A stretch of 64,000 bases of DNA, from NCBI RefSeq assembly GCF_017591435.1, contig NC_059278.1, positions 19,291,989 to 19,355,988 on the forward strand, written 5' to 3'. The notes beneath the pieces are model-generated. The model was not told where the DNA came from, made no database searches, and worked only from the letters and a program-made list of their open reading frames with translations. Position numbers and translations under genes: made by a program. Shown here piece by piece: positions 1 through 11,099 of the stretch (positions are counted from its first letter, which is position 1; each line of letters begins with the position of its first letter). This DNA comes from Portunus trituberculatus (taxonomy: Eukaryota > Arthropoda > Malacostraca > Decapoda > Portunidae).

Positions 1-605
1 ATACACACCGTTGGTTGGACATCGTTTAGTAAACAATCGACCCGGTAACGTTTTTATATTTTGGTTAATAGTTAAAGTATTTGTCGCGTCTAAAACTGTG
101 GTGCATTCCAGTCTAGGAGCCTTTTTTCTTCTCGTGATTTTTAAAATGAATTGTGTACGTAAATACGTAAATATTGAGCCACAGGAGCACCTCAGCTGTG
201 CCTTCCCCTCCAGGTCAGTCCACCAATGTTTGCCTGTACTCCCTTTGTGTTTCCAGACCACGAGAGTGAAGCAAAGCTAGAATCAACCACCAAAATAGAT
301 AAATAGCCCATTGTTGTGTTAAATAAGGCGATGGTTATGCATATTCCCGTTCAGACCTCCCGGCGCCCACCATGACCCGGACCAATACCCCGCCCCGCCA
401 GCCCTCGTCCCTCTCCGCGTCAACTCAACATTTCCTTCAATTCTGAGTGTTTTCGCGAATTTTCTGCTGTTTCCCACCAGAAGTGTATATAAATTGCAGT
501 GATAGGTGGAAGACATGAGGAATGGAAGTGTGTGATGGAGTGTAATAGTACCAGCGGCAGAAGCAGCAGCAGCATTATTATCGTTTTGTGTGTGCACGCC
601 CGCGC

Positions 606-609
<4 letters not shown>

Positions 610-669
<60 letters not shown>
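610..669 (+). repeat. (GT)n microsatellite
   Basis: About 60 bp of uninterrupted GT, present in copy 1 of the 4.3-kb unit and deleted in copy 2. Confidence 0.95.
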
Positions 670-672
<3 letters not shown>

Positions 673-1297
673 AAGGAAGAGGCCATCATCACTAAACAGT
701 GTCTTGCTAGAAATGAATTGTGCCTTGAGGTGAGTGGGTGACACTGGCGGCCGGCGGCTGTCACTGTCAGGTGTTCAGGCTGCAGACACGGGCAGACCGC
801 CTCACAGTGTATGGCGCACTTACTATTCACACCCTCTGTTAGCCTTTAAACTGTGGGTGATATTTCTGCTGCACCTTTATACTGATTTTTTTTTATGTCA
901 GAAGGGAAAGCTGCATGGCCAAGGGCAACATAGAGTGCAGTTAAAAAGGCGCACTTAACTAGTTATTAGTCCCCTTACATGGTTTTATAATATGTAAGAC
1001 TTATATGGAGTCGATGCTCCCAACATGTTTAAAGATTGATTTTCTTTACCTTGCTCTCAGCCTTCCCTTTGTTACATGACTTGCTCCACGTTTGCGCGCC
1101 ACTCTCTTCTCTGTAATCTGCGTTGATATTGGCGTCTGTTTGGATTGTCTGCTTGTTTGTGGCCTTGTGACCTTGTTACTGCAGCAAAAGTATAGAGATT
1201 TTTTAATTTTTTTTATTGGTTTATGTTCTCCAATATTATATCAGGTGTTAGTGAAGATGTCCCGAATTTTTATAGTTAATATATGGCAACCATATAC

Positions 1298-1351
1298 TAC
1301 TACTACTACTACTAGTGTTTCTACTACTTCTACTTTTAATACTTTTACTAT

Positions 1352-1401
<50 letters not shown>

Positions 1402-1403
1402 TT
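1298..1403 (+). repeat. (ACT)n microsatellite
   Basis: Imperfect ACT triplets. The copy 2 counterpart is at 5214-5325, with different internal interruptions. Confidence 0.9.
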
Positions 1404-2054
1404 ACTCCCCCTTTATTTCAATACTCGTACTCGCAGGAAGTAACTGAAGGGAGGAAATTAAGAGAGAAGAATAACTTGTGAAATGAAGCTAATTACTTGC
1501 AGAAATAGTTAAGGAAGCAAGATTTGCATAAAACTATGTAGGAAAAGTATTACATTACAACTGAACAATTAAAGCGAGTTACTAGTGAAAGGCAAGCCTT
1601 AATGAGTAATTGTAAATACACTACTATTACTACTACTACTACTATTACTACTAATACTCTTACTGCGACTTTTACGAATAATAATGAGAATGATGATGAT
1701 AATAATAATGGAAGGGAGAGGAAATAAAGGATAGTTTAGCAGTAAATGGATGGGGTGGTGAGGGTGAGAGAGGGGATGGGAAGATAATGGTGATGATAAT
1801 GTTGGAAGAATTGGAGGAGGAGAAAGAAGAGAATGATGAAGGAGGAACAAAGAGGAGAAGGAAGGATCTTAATGAAGGAATGAGAAAAAAAATAAGAACT
1901 GGTTATGGAGAAGGAAAAATAGAGGAAAAGAGGAACGGTTTGATGGTAGTTGAGGAGGAGGAGGAGAACGGGGTGTTGAGGAGGGGGAAGCGGATGGGAG
2001 AAGGGAGGAAAGTCGAGGAAGAGGCGCGACATAGGAAGAACTCGCTCATTGCCT

Positions 2055-2235
2055 TCCCCATTTGAGTCACAGCTTTGGACCGCGGTGGACGGACGGCGCC
2101 GGGAGAAAGTAAGGTTGTATTGTGTTCGTACGTTTCTCTTGGCGTGTTATTGTAGCTTCAGTGTTTAAAGAAGTGTGTTCTTAGTCTGTGTGTTAACGTG
2201 AACTCTGGTAACGGAGATTAATGGTGTTCAGTGTG
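2055..2235 (+). promoter_or_regulatory. Conserved CpG-containing block of the 4.3-kb unit (candidate promoter or first exon)
   Basis: This block is nearly identical to 5985-6165 in copy 2, while flanking microsatellite and purine tracts differ. It has a small CpG-rich core (about 2078-2105) followed by a donor-like 'gggagaaagtaaggtt'. That would fit a non-coding first exon, but no TATA box, initiator or downstream exon was identified, so the call is speculative. Confidence 0.22.
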
Positions 2236-2557
2236 CGTGTGAATGTCCTTGTTACTTCGTTTCAGTGTAAGCAAGTATGGTGTGTTGGTGAGTGGTGACG
2301 GCGAGGATAAGTAAGTGATGATTAGTGGAAGACCAGGGACTAGGAAGTTAGTGTGTAGTACTTGTGGTGCGGTGTGGTGGTGACAACGAGGGTGATGTTT
2401 ATTGAATGACCAGGGAATGAGTCATTTGTTGTGTTAAACATGGAGGGCACATAAGGGAGTTGGAGGAACTGGGAGCAAAGGATTCCATGGTGTGAGGTGT
2501 GGTACAGTGATGGTAGTGTTAACGTTGCACTGACAAGCCTAACTTAACTACCAATGC

Positions 2558-2601
<44 letters not shown>

Positions 2602-2865
2602 AAACTAGGGTTGTTATACGTCCGGATTTTCCCAGATTTGTCCGTAATTCCTGTTGAAATCTGCACTTTTTTTTTTCCCTTATCTTTTTTTTTCCTAATT
2701 CTTCAAATGTCCGATATTTCGGCTTACATCAAGTAGTGTTCAAGAAAGTCCTATTTCTATAGGTTGGAATGTTGGGAGAGAGGGAAGGCGAAGGGTATAC
2801 CGGGTGGCAGCTCCTTCCGTCTTATCAGATGGATGGTTCAGCGGGAGTTGCGCTGTAAGGGCACG

Positions 2866-2872
<7 letters not shown>

Positions 2873-2930
<58 letters not shown>
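2873..2930 (+). repeat. (CA)n microsatellite
   Basis: Perfect CA tract that opens the copy 1 minisatellite; a second CA tract at about 3470-3520 closes it. Confidence 0.95.
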
Positions 2931-2934
<4 letters not shown>

Positions 2935-2940
2935 GCACAC

Positions 2941-3464
2941 ACACAGATGTATAGACAGACGCATCGACACAGATGCATAGACAGACGCATCGACACACAG
3001 ATGCATAGACAGACGCATCGACACAGATGCATAGACAGACGCATCGACACAGATGCATAGACAGACGCATCGACACAGATGCATAGACAGACGCATCGAC
3101 AGCCGCATCGACACACAGATGCATAGACAGCCGCATCGACACACAGATGCATAGACAGCCGCATCGACACACAGATGCATAGACAGCCGCATCGACACAC
3201 AGATGCATAGACAGCCGCATCGACACACAGATGCATAGACAGCCGCATCGACTCACAGATGCATAGACAGCCGCATCGACACACAGATGCATAGACAGCC
3301 GCATCGACACACAGATGCATAGACAGACGAATCGACACAGATGCATAGACAGACGCATCGACACAGATGCATAGACAGACGCATCGACACACAGATGCAT
3401 AGACAGACGCATGGACACGCACAGACGCATTGATAGACACACAGACGCATAGACAGACGCATTG

Positions 3465-3466
<2 letters not shown>
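2941..3466 (+). repeat. 26-30-bp minisatellite
   Basis: About 19 units of a repeat alternating 'agatgcatagacag' with 'acgcatcgacac' or 'ccgcatcgacac'. The middle units carry the 'ccgc' variant and the outer units 'acgc', so the array has internal variant structure. Long antisense open frames here are artefacts of the repeat. Confidence 0.95.
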
Positions 3467-3521
<55 letters not shown>

Positions 3522-5984
3522 AATGGAAATTCATACCTATACACGCATAACCAAGCCCACACCACCACCACTTCCTTACACCAAGGCATCCGAGGCGCCC
3601 AGAGCCCTCTCCGCCACCACCAATAACACCACCACCCGCCAACCCCCGCAAGCCCCGTCCCTTCACTCTAAAACCAAGTGATCATAAGGCGTTTTTCGTG
3701 TGTTTACCAGATGTTTGCAGGTGTTTTAAGGGCTCGCTGTGTTGGAGTAGGTGGAGGGGTGATGGGGAATGTGGGAGGGAGGGGAGGGAAGATGGAGGTG
3801 GTGAGAAGGTGCAATAAAACTACTTCGGCTTTACATCACGATTTTTTCTCCTTTATTAATGGAGTATGATTTGTTTTTGTATTTCATTTATTGACAGGAA
3901 TGCAAGTCAAGTTATAATCGGCAATGAGATCGTGTCTTGCAATGTTATTTTGTTTCTCGTTGAAATAACACTTTCGGCATTCTATAATTTTCACTTTTTT
4001 TAATTACCACGCCTAGGATTGTTTTGGTGCTTGATATATGATTAAAAAGACATGAAAAACATGACCCAAGTAATAACATTCCATAAAGTTTAGTCTAACT
4101 ATTCTTTTCAAATTAAAAAATCACAACGGTACCGGAATAGAAAACAAAAATCTTTATACGACGAGGAATCTGCGTTTTCTTTATTTCGTTGGAAAGCAAA
4201 AAAAATTCATATTCAGAAAATGTAACATGATGTAGTGTGGCTGTGCTTTCCCTCTTGACATTATGGTGTGTTTGTGACCCCGTTAGTTTGAATACACACC
4301 GTTGGTTGGACATCGTTTAGTAAACAATCGACCCGGTAACGTTTTTATATTTTGGTTAATAGTTAAAGTATTTGTCGCGTCTAAAACTGTGGTGCATTCC
4401 AGTCTAGGAGCCTTTTTTCTTCTCGTGATTTTTAAAATGAATTGTGTACGTAAATACGTAAATATTGAGCCACAGGAGCACCTCAGCTGTGCCTTCCCCT
4501 CCAGGTCAGTCCACCAATGTTTGCCTGTACTCCCTTTGTGTTTCCAGACCACGAGAGTGAAGCAAAGCTAGAATCAACCACCTAAATAGATAAATAGCCC
4601 ATTGTTATGTTAAATAAGGCGATGGTTATGCATATTCCCGTTCAGACCGCCCAGCGCCCACCATGACCCGGACCAATACCCCGCCCCGTCAGCCCTCGTC
4701 CCTCTCCGCGTCAACTCAACATTTCCTTCAATTCAGTGTTTTCGCGAATTTTCTGCTGTTTCCCACCAGAAGTGTATATAAATTGTAGTGATAGGTGGGA
4801 GACATGAGGAATGGAAGTGTGTGATGGAGTGTAATAGTACCAGCGTCAGCAGCAGCAGCATTATTATCGTTTTGTGTGTGCAGTTGTTAGTCTCCTTACA
4901 TGGTTTTATAATATGTAAGACTTATATGGAGTCGATGCTCCCAACGTGTTTAAAGATTGATTTTCTTTACCTTGCTCTCAGCCTTCCCTTTGTTACATGA
5001 CTTGCTCAACGTTTGCGCGCCACTCTCTTCTCTGTAATCTGCGTTGATATTGGCGTCTGTTTGGATTGTCTGCTTGTTTGTGGCCTTGTGACCTTGTTAC
5101 TGCAGCAAAAGTATAGAGATTTTTTTTTTTATTGGTTTGTTTTCCAATATTATATCAGGGCAGGTGTTAGCGAAGATGTCCGGAATTTTTATAGTTAATA
5201 TATGGCAACCATATACTACTACTACTAGTGTTTCTACTACTACTACTACTACTAGTGTTTCTACTACTACTACTACTACTACTACTACTATTAATACTTT
5301 TACTACTACTACTACTACTACTCCCCTCTTTATTTCAATACTCGTACTCGCAGGAAGTAACTGAAGGGAGGAAATTAAGAGAGAAGAATAACTTGTGAAA
5401 TGAAGCTAATTACTTGCAGAAATAGTTAAGGAAGCAAGATTTGCATAAAACTATGTAGGAAAAGTATTACATTACAACTGAACAATTAAAGCGAGTTACT
5501 AGTGAAAGGCAAGCCTTAATGAGTAATTGTAAATACACTACTACTACTACTACTACTATTACTACTATTACTACTAATACTAATACTACTTAGTACAACT
5601 ACTACCAATAATAATGAAAATGATGATGATGATAATAATGGAAGGGAGAGGAAATAAAGGATAGTTTAGCAGTAAATGGATGGGGTCGTGAGGGTGAGAG
5701 AGGGGATGGGAATATAATGGTGATGATAATGTTGGAAGAAGTAGAGGAGGAGGAAGAAGGGAATGATGAAGGAGGAACAAAGAGAAGGAAGGATCTTAAT
5801 GAAAGAATGAGAAAAAAAATAATGACTGGTTATGGAGGAGAAGGAAAAATAAAGAAGAGGAACGGTTTGATGGTAATTGAGGAGGAGGGGGAGGAGGATG
5901 GGGGATTGAGGAGGGGGAAGCGGATGGGAGAAGGGAGGAAAGTCGAGGAAGAGGCGCGACATTTGAAGAACTCGCGCATTGCTT

Positions 5985-6165
5985 TCCCCATTTGAGTCAC
6001 AGCTTTGGACCGCGGTGGACGGACGGCGCCGGGAGAAAGTAAGGTTGTATTGTGTTCGTACGTTTCTCTTGGCGTGTTATTGTAGCTTCAGTGTTTAAAG
6101 AAGTGTGTTCTTAGTCTGTGTGTTAACGTGAACTCTGGTAACGGAGATTAATAGTGTTCAGTGTG
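5985..6165 (+). promoter_or_regulatory. Copy 2 counterpart of the conserved CpG-containing block
   Basis: Same sequence as 2055-2235 with very few changes, including the donor-like site. The retained similarity could mean recent duplication or constraint; I cannot separate the two by eye. Confidence 0.22.
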
Positions 6166-6578
6166 CGTGTGAATGTCCTTTTACTTCGTTTCAGTGTTAG
6201 CAAGTATGGTGTGTTGGTGAGTGGTGACGACGAAGATAAGTAAGCGATGATTAGTGGAAGACCAGGGACTAGGGAGTGTGTGTCTAGTACTTGTGGTGCG
6301 GTGTTTGTGTGCTGGTGAGTGGTGACGACGAGGATAAGTGATGATTAGTGGAAGACCAGGGACTAGGGAGTGAGTGTGTAGTACTTGTGGTGCGGTGTAG
6401 TGGTGACAACGAGGGTGATGTTTATTGAATGACCAGGGAATGAGTCATTTGGTGTTGTCAAACATGGAGGGCACAGAAGGGACTTGGAGGAACTGGGAGC
6501 AAAGGATTCCATGGTGTGAGGTGCGATATAGTGATGGTAGTGTTAACGTTGCACCGACAAGCCTAACTGCCAGTGCCG

Positions 6579-6723
6579 TGTATTTACCTAGTTGTACGTA
6601 GTTTTACAGGGCCTGGGCTTTATGCTCGTGTGACCCCGTCTCCATATCTACACTTATCCAATCTTACTTTAAAAGTATACACACTCGTTGCAGACACTAC
6701 TTCATTTAAACTGTTCCACACGT
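6579..6723 (+). mobile_element. Dispersed element inserted in copy 2 of the 4.3-kb unit
   Basis: A 145-bp stretch beginning 'tatttacctagttgta' interrupts copy 2 and is absent from the same place in copy 1 (near 2555). The 'tttacctagttgta' start and a following 'gggcctgggctt' are, from general knowledge, a common dispersed repeat in decapod genomes; class uncertain. It ends against a short GT tract. Confidence 0.5.
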
Positions 6724-6911
6724 GTGTGTGTGTGTGTGTGTGTGAGTTTAAACTAGGGTTGCTATACGTCCGGATTTTCCCAGATTTGTCCGGAATTCGT
6801 GTTGAAATCTGCACCCCAGATTTGTCCGAAGGGTATACCGGATAGCAGCTGCTTTGGGAGGGGCTAACCTACTTCCGTCTTATCAGCTGGGGGTTCGGGG
6901 GAGTTGCGCTA

Positions 6912-7210
6912 TAATAGACAGACACAGACGCATTAACAGACACACAGACGCATTAACAGACACACAGACGCATAGACAGACACAGACGCATAGACAGACA
7001 CAGACGCATAGACAGACACAGACGCATAGACAGACACAGACGCATAGACAGACACAGACGCATAGACAGACACAGACGCATAGACAGACACAGACGCATT
7101 GACATACACAGACGCATTAACAGAGAGACAGACGAATAGACAGATGCATTGGCACACATACAGACGCATTGACAGACACACAGACGAATAGACAGACGCA
7201 TTGACAGACA
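6912..7210 (+). repeat. 18-bp minisatellite (copy 2 equivalent)
   Basis: About ten perfect units of 'acagacgcatagacagac' (18 bp) with degenerate edges, at the position of the 28-bp array of copy 1. The two arrays share words but not period, so each expanded separately after the large duplication. Confidence 0.95.
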
Positions 7211-7937
7211 CATCAATGCAAATTCATACCCATACTCACACACCCAAGCGCACACCACCACCACTACCTTACCAAGGCATCCATGACGCCCCGACCCGTC
7301 AACCCCCGCCAGCCCCGCCCCTTCACCTTGCAGCCAAGTGAAGTAGGGCGTTTTTCGAGTATTTTTCTAGGCGTTTGCAGGTGTTTTAAAGGCCCGATGT
7401 GTTGGAGTAGGTGGTGGAGGAATGTGGGAGGGAGGGGAGGGGAGATGGAGATGGTGAGAAACGGTGCAATAAAACTACTTCGGCTCTACATCACGATTTT
7501 TTCTCCTTTATTAATGGAGTATTTGTTTTTGTATTTTATTTATTGACAGGAATGTAAATGAAGCTATAATCCGTAAAAAGATCGTGTCTTGCTATGTTTC
7601 TTGTTTCTCGTCGAAATAATTGCGGCGTTATATAATTTTCACTTTTTAATCACCACACCAGGATTGTTTTAGTGCTTGATATGACTTAAAATATATGAAA
7701 AACATGACCCAAGTAATAATTTTCCATTAAGTTTAGTCTAACTATTCGTATTTCCAAATTCTAAAATCATAACGGTACCAGAATAGAATACAAAAATCTT
7801 TATACGACGAGGAATCTGCGTTTTCTTTATTTCGTTGGAAAGCAAAAAAATTTCGTACTCAGGAAATGTAACATGATGTAGTGTGGCTTTGTTTTCCTTC
7901 TCGACATTACGGTGTGTTTGTGACCCCGTTAGTTTGG

Positions 7938-8645
7938 GTACACACAGTTCGTTGGACTACGTTTTGTAAACAATCGACCCGGTAACGTTTTTATATTTTG
8001 GTTATTAGTTAAAGTATTTGTCGCGTCTAAAACTGTGGTGCATTCCAGTCTGGGAGCTTTTTTCTTCTCGTGATTTTTAAAATGAATTCCGTACGTAAAT
8101 AATGAGCCACAGCTGCATCTCAGCTGTGCCTTCCCCTCCAGGTCAATCCACCAATGTTTACCTGCACTCCCCTTGTGTTTTCAGATTCAGAGAGAGAAGC
8201 AAAGCCAAAATCGACCCCACTAAAATAGATAAATGTCTTAAGGCCATAGTTATGTATAAACCCGTTTAGACCGCCTGGTGCTCACCATGACCTGGACCAC
8301 GACCCTGCCCCACCAATCCCTGTCCCTCCCTGTGTCAACTACTCAACGTTTCCTTCAATTCTCAGTGTTTCCTGGGCATTATCTCTTGTTTCCTACCTGA
8401 AATGTATAATGTAGTAATGGAAGGAAGAAATTGGGAGTGGAAGTGTCAGGGAGTGTAGTAGTAGTAGTAGCAGTAGCAGCATTATTATTATAAGTGTGTG
8501 TGTGTAATATGCGCAAAGAAGCCATCGTTCATTAATTACTCCATAGCAATTTGTCTTATTAGAACCGAGCTGTTCCTTGAGGCAGCTTAAATATAATGAG
8601 TGGGTGATGCTCTGGCACCCGGCACCTGTTACTGTCAGCTGAAAG
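7938..8645 (+). repeat. 4.3-kb tandem unit, copy 3 (truncated)
   Basis: Only the first approximately 700 bases of the unit are present, more diverged than copies 1 and 2. It still matches the lead segment and the stretch after the GT tract of copy 1 (about 660-770), which copy 2 has lost, so it was not derived from copy 2 in its present form. Confidence 0.75.
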
Positions 8646-9239
8646 AGGATGTCAGAGGGAGGGATGTCCGAGAGAGGGAGAGAGTGAGTGGAGGGGAGTT
8701 GAAGATAGAATTCTGACAATCTCTCATGAGCCAGATTCAGAGGGATTTCTGATTTTTTCTTTATTTCCTACTATTTTACAGATGTATGGTGTGGCAGTGT
8801 GGTCTGGCTGGATCCCCTTCTGGAGACCTTGAGTATTGGTCGTCACCATGGCACAGACAAGGCCATGTTGCTTGATGGATGGTGGATGCGTTCTGCAGCA
8901 GTGGTGCTTTGCTTCATCATGCATTAAGTCCACTCCTGTGTGAATGTTAAGGGGGTTAAAAGTTTGTTGCTAGGATGGCTAACACTTCAAATTTGGTACA
9001 TTTTTATGAATTAAATCTAGTATATGAATGGCTTAAATTATTGGCATTAAGTTCTTGGTGCTTACAGATTTGTGATGTTGGATTCCTTTAACACCAACCA
9101 TCAGATGATATAACCAGTGTTTGCTGACCTGATGATGCTGCAATACTGCAAAGAGGAGTACTGCAATGGCACACCTTCCTCACACAACAGAAATAACACT
9201 CCAGGCTGGTAAATGTGTGGAGATTGGTAGCATGAATGT
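8646..9239. other. Intergenic, nothing recognised
   Basis: Ordinary mixed-composition sequence; no splice-supported coding signal or repeat seen. Confidence 0.5.
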
Positions 9240-9700
9240 GAGAGAATAGGGTGTGGGGAAGATGATGTATTAAGTGAGTGGAAGTTCAACATTGCTGGGC
9301 TAACAGAGACAAGGCTGGGAGTGGAAGTTCAACATTGCTGGGCTAACAGAGACACGGCTGAGAGATGATGTGCAAATGGAAGGATAGGAGTATGTTATGG
9401 TTGCACTTGGGAGATGCTGGAAGAGGGTGTAGCCTTACTTCCACAATCAAGAAAGGGGGACTGAAAGCAGAGAAGCTTGTTACATGAAAGTGTGAAGGAT
9501 AGAGAGAAACAAAAGGGAATGAGTTTAATCAGTATCGATTGTTGAAGAGAAAAGGGCATGAAAGTGAAGAAAGTATCAATGAGTAAGCAGCAAACTGACA
9601 AGTTGCAATAACAAAATGAACTGTGAAAGGAGTGTGATTGAATCTTTTTAGGAGAAAAGGCATACAAGGTTGTAGTGAATGGTAAAGTTCATTAGAGGCG
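9240..9700 (+). pseudogene. Possible degenerate retroelement endonuclease fragment
   Basis: The translation near 9270-9320 reads EWKFNIAGLTETRL, resembling the start of the endonuclease region of non-LTR retrotransposons (family pattern: W-K-x-D-I-x-G-L-x-E-T-R). The rest is broken by stops. About 40 bp containing this motif is tandemly duplicated (about 9281-9318 and 9321-9358). Weak call. Confidence 0.25.
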
Positions 9701-9894
9701 AGAATGTTGGGCAGTGTTGGTGTGTAGTCTGAAATTGAATGGTGTAGTTACAATGAGAGGGAAGGGAAAGGAACTGGGAAGCCAATCAAAGTTCTGGGAA
9801 TTAGTGGTTTGTGAGGTGTTCAAGTGAGAAGAATGTGATACTAGGAGAGAGGGTACAGGTACAGATGAACTGTGTGAGGATGAGCAAAGAGGAG

Positions 9895-10115
9895 GTGGAG
9901 AAATGTAGGAGGCAAAGATATGATTGACAGGTGAGGTGAGATAATCGGAGATGTATAATGTAGGGGAAGGGAAGATGTGATTGACAGGATGACTTGAGGT
10001 GAAGTGATCTGAGATGTGTAAGAATGTAGAGGGGAAGGGAAGATGTGATTGACAGGTGAGATGAGATAATCTGAGATGTATAATGTACGAGGAAGAAAGT
10101 TTTGATTGACAGGAT
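9895..10115 (+). repeat. Degenerate tandem repeat, about 60-70-bp unit
   Basis: About four units centred on 'gattgacaggtgag' followed by 'gagatgtataatgta'. Units vary in length and sequence. Antisense open frames across it are repeat artefacts. Confidence 0.75.
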
Positions 10116-10159
10116 GACTGAGGTATTTCACCAAGTGTGGGAGGAGGAGAGAGAGTTGA

Positions 10160-10330
10160 GAATGTGACTACTGTTGCATAAGGGAGGACACAATAAGAAT
10201 GAGTCTGCATTGTTGAAACATTGTAGTAGGTAAGGTTTCCAGTGCAATGAAAGCAGGGTGACTGTTGCATATGGGAGGACACAATAAGAATGAGTCTGCA
10301 TTGTTGAATACTGTGTGTAGGCAGTGTGTT
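10160..10330 (+). repeat. Local direct duplication
   Basis: A segment containing 'gggaggacacaataagaa' occurs at about 10171 and again at about 10273, a period near 100 bp. Confidence 0.85.
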
Positions 10331-10707
10331 GAATGAGATTTGTTGCAAATGGACTGAGAGCTGGCATGTCTGGTTATAAGAACAGAATGAATGTCATGTG
10401 GGGAGGAGAGAGGTAAAGATGTGTTTGTGGTGAATTCAATGGAAGTAATTGTACTAAACCAAAGTGTTGTGACATGTTTGTGGTAAATGAAATGACAAAA
10501 AGAGGGATGGAGTTAACAGTAGTTTAGGTGTTTTGGGTAAGAGGAAGAAGCTTAAGTATTATGATAAGAGGCATGGGAGGTGACAAAGTAGAAGATTATT
10601 CCAGACAGGAGTGAAGTGTGTGGACTGCATGAATGGAAGCAAGGGATGGTACAAGAGAAAGGGGCTCTGTTGAATGAGAGGTGGTATGATAGAGGCTTGG
10701 GTTGATG

Positions 10708-10838
10708 AGGATCTCTTAGGAGCAAGGCTGGAGTGAATGGATGTGATTGCAAGGAGTTTATAAATTTATAAAGGTTTGAGGATCTCTTAGGAGCAAGGCT
10801 GGAGTGAATGGATGTGATTGCAAGGAGTTAATATATAA
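10708..10838 (+). repeat. Local direct duplication, about 60 bp
   Basis: 'gaggatctcttaggagcaag' plus the next about 40 bases appears twice with an offset near 70 bp, the copies being almost identical. Confidence 0.9.
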
Positions 10839-11051
10839 ATGATAAGGTTTGAGAGTTTTGCAGCAAAGTGTGCCAGGTTGTGACTCTAATGAGATAAATG
10901 GAGTATGGGGTTGATGGTGGACAGAGATGCAAGGTGGGGGAAATGGATGGGGGTAGTGGTGGTGCTGCTAGTGGAAAGGATGATTGATCCTGTGAAGTAA
11001 TTGCCAGAAATGCAGAGCAATAAATATGTAGGGAAACTGTTCTGTCTACTC

Positions 11052-11088
11052 TGACAGCAACACATCTGAAAAAGATGTGTTGCTGTCA
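11052..11088. repeat. Perfect 16-bp inverted repeat (hairpin)
   Basis: The arm 'tgacagcaacacatct' is followed by a five-base loop 'gaaaa' and the exact reverse complement of the arm. No T-run follows directly, so it does not look like a polymerase III terminator, and no TIR-type element boundary is evident around it. Confidence 0.9.
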
Positions 11089-11099
11089 AAGGTTCAGGA

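Larger units (their letters stand above)
1..4291 (+). repeat. 4.3-kb tandem unit, copy 1
   Basis: The sequence starting at base 1 recurs almost exactly from 4292, so this is one full period of 4291 bp. I see no intron-exon gene in it. It contains in order a lead segment, a (GT)n tract, an (ACT)n tract, a purine-rich block at about 1780-2030, a well conserved CpG-containing block at about 2055-2235, another GT tract, a 28-bp minisatellite between two CA tracts, and an AT-rich tail. Short open frames recur in both copies but have no splice context or recognisable domain. It may be a decayed duplication of a promoter or gene-flanking region; its origin is unknown. Confidence 0.85.
4292..7937 (+). 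repeat. 4.3-kb tandem unit, copy 2 (3.65 kb)
   Basis: This copy aligns to 1-4291 with very high similarity at its start. It lacks the equivalent of about 590-957 of copy 1 (the long GT tract and what follows). It carries a local duplication at about 6225-6390, an inserted dispersed element at 6579-6723, and an 18-bp rather than 28-bp minisatellite. No convincing coding capacity. Confidence 0.85.

Noticed and set aside
11..280. Open frame of 89 codons repeated at 4302-4571
   Set aside because: It recurs only because the 4.3-kb unit is duplicated; copies 3 and 4 do not preserve the frame, and no domain is seen.
2941..3466. Regular repeats resembling a CRISPR array
   Set aside because: Units are directly adjacent without unique spacers, in a eukaryotic genome with introns.
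2740..3666. Long antisense open frames with repeated MRLSMHLC-like words
   Set aside because: They are translations of a 26-30-bp minisatellite and CA tracts; no stable domain, and the copy 2 counterpart has a different period and protein.
9692..10367. Minus-strand frames up to 218 codons
   Set aside because: They cross a degenerate tandem repeat and local duplications; the composition is Ser/His/Pro-rich with no domain.
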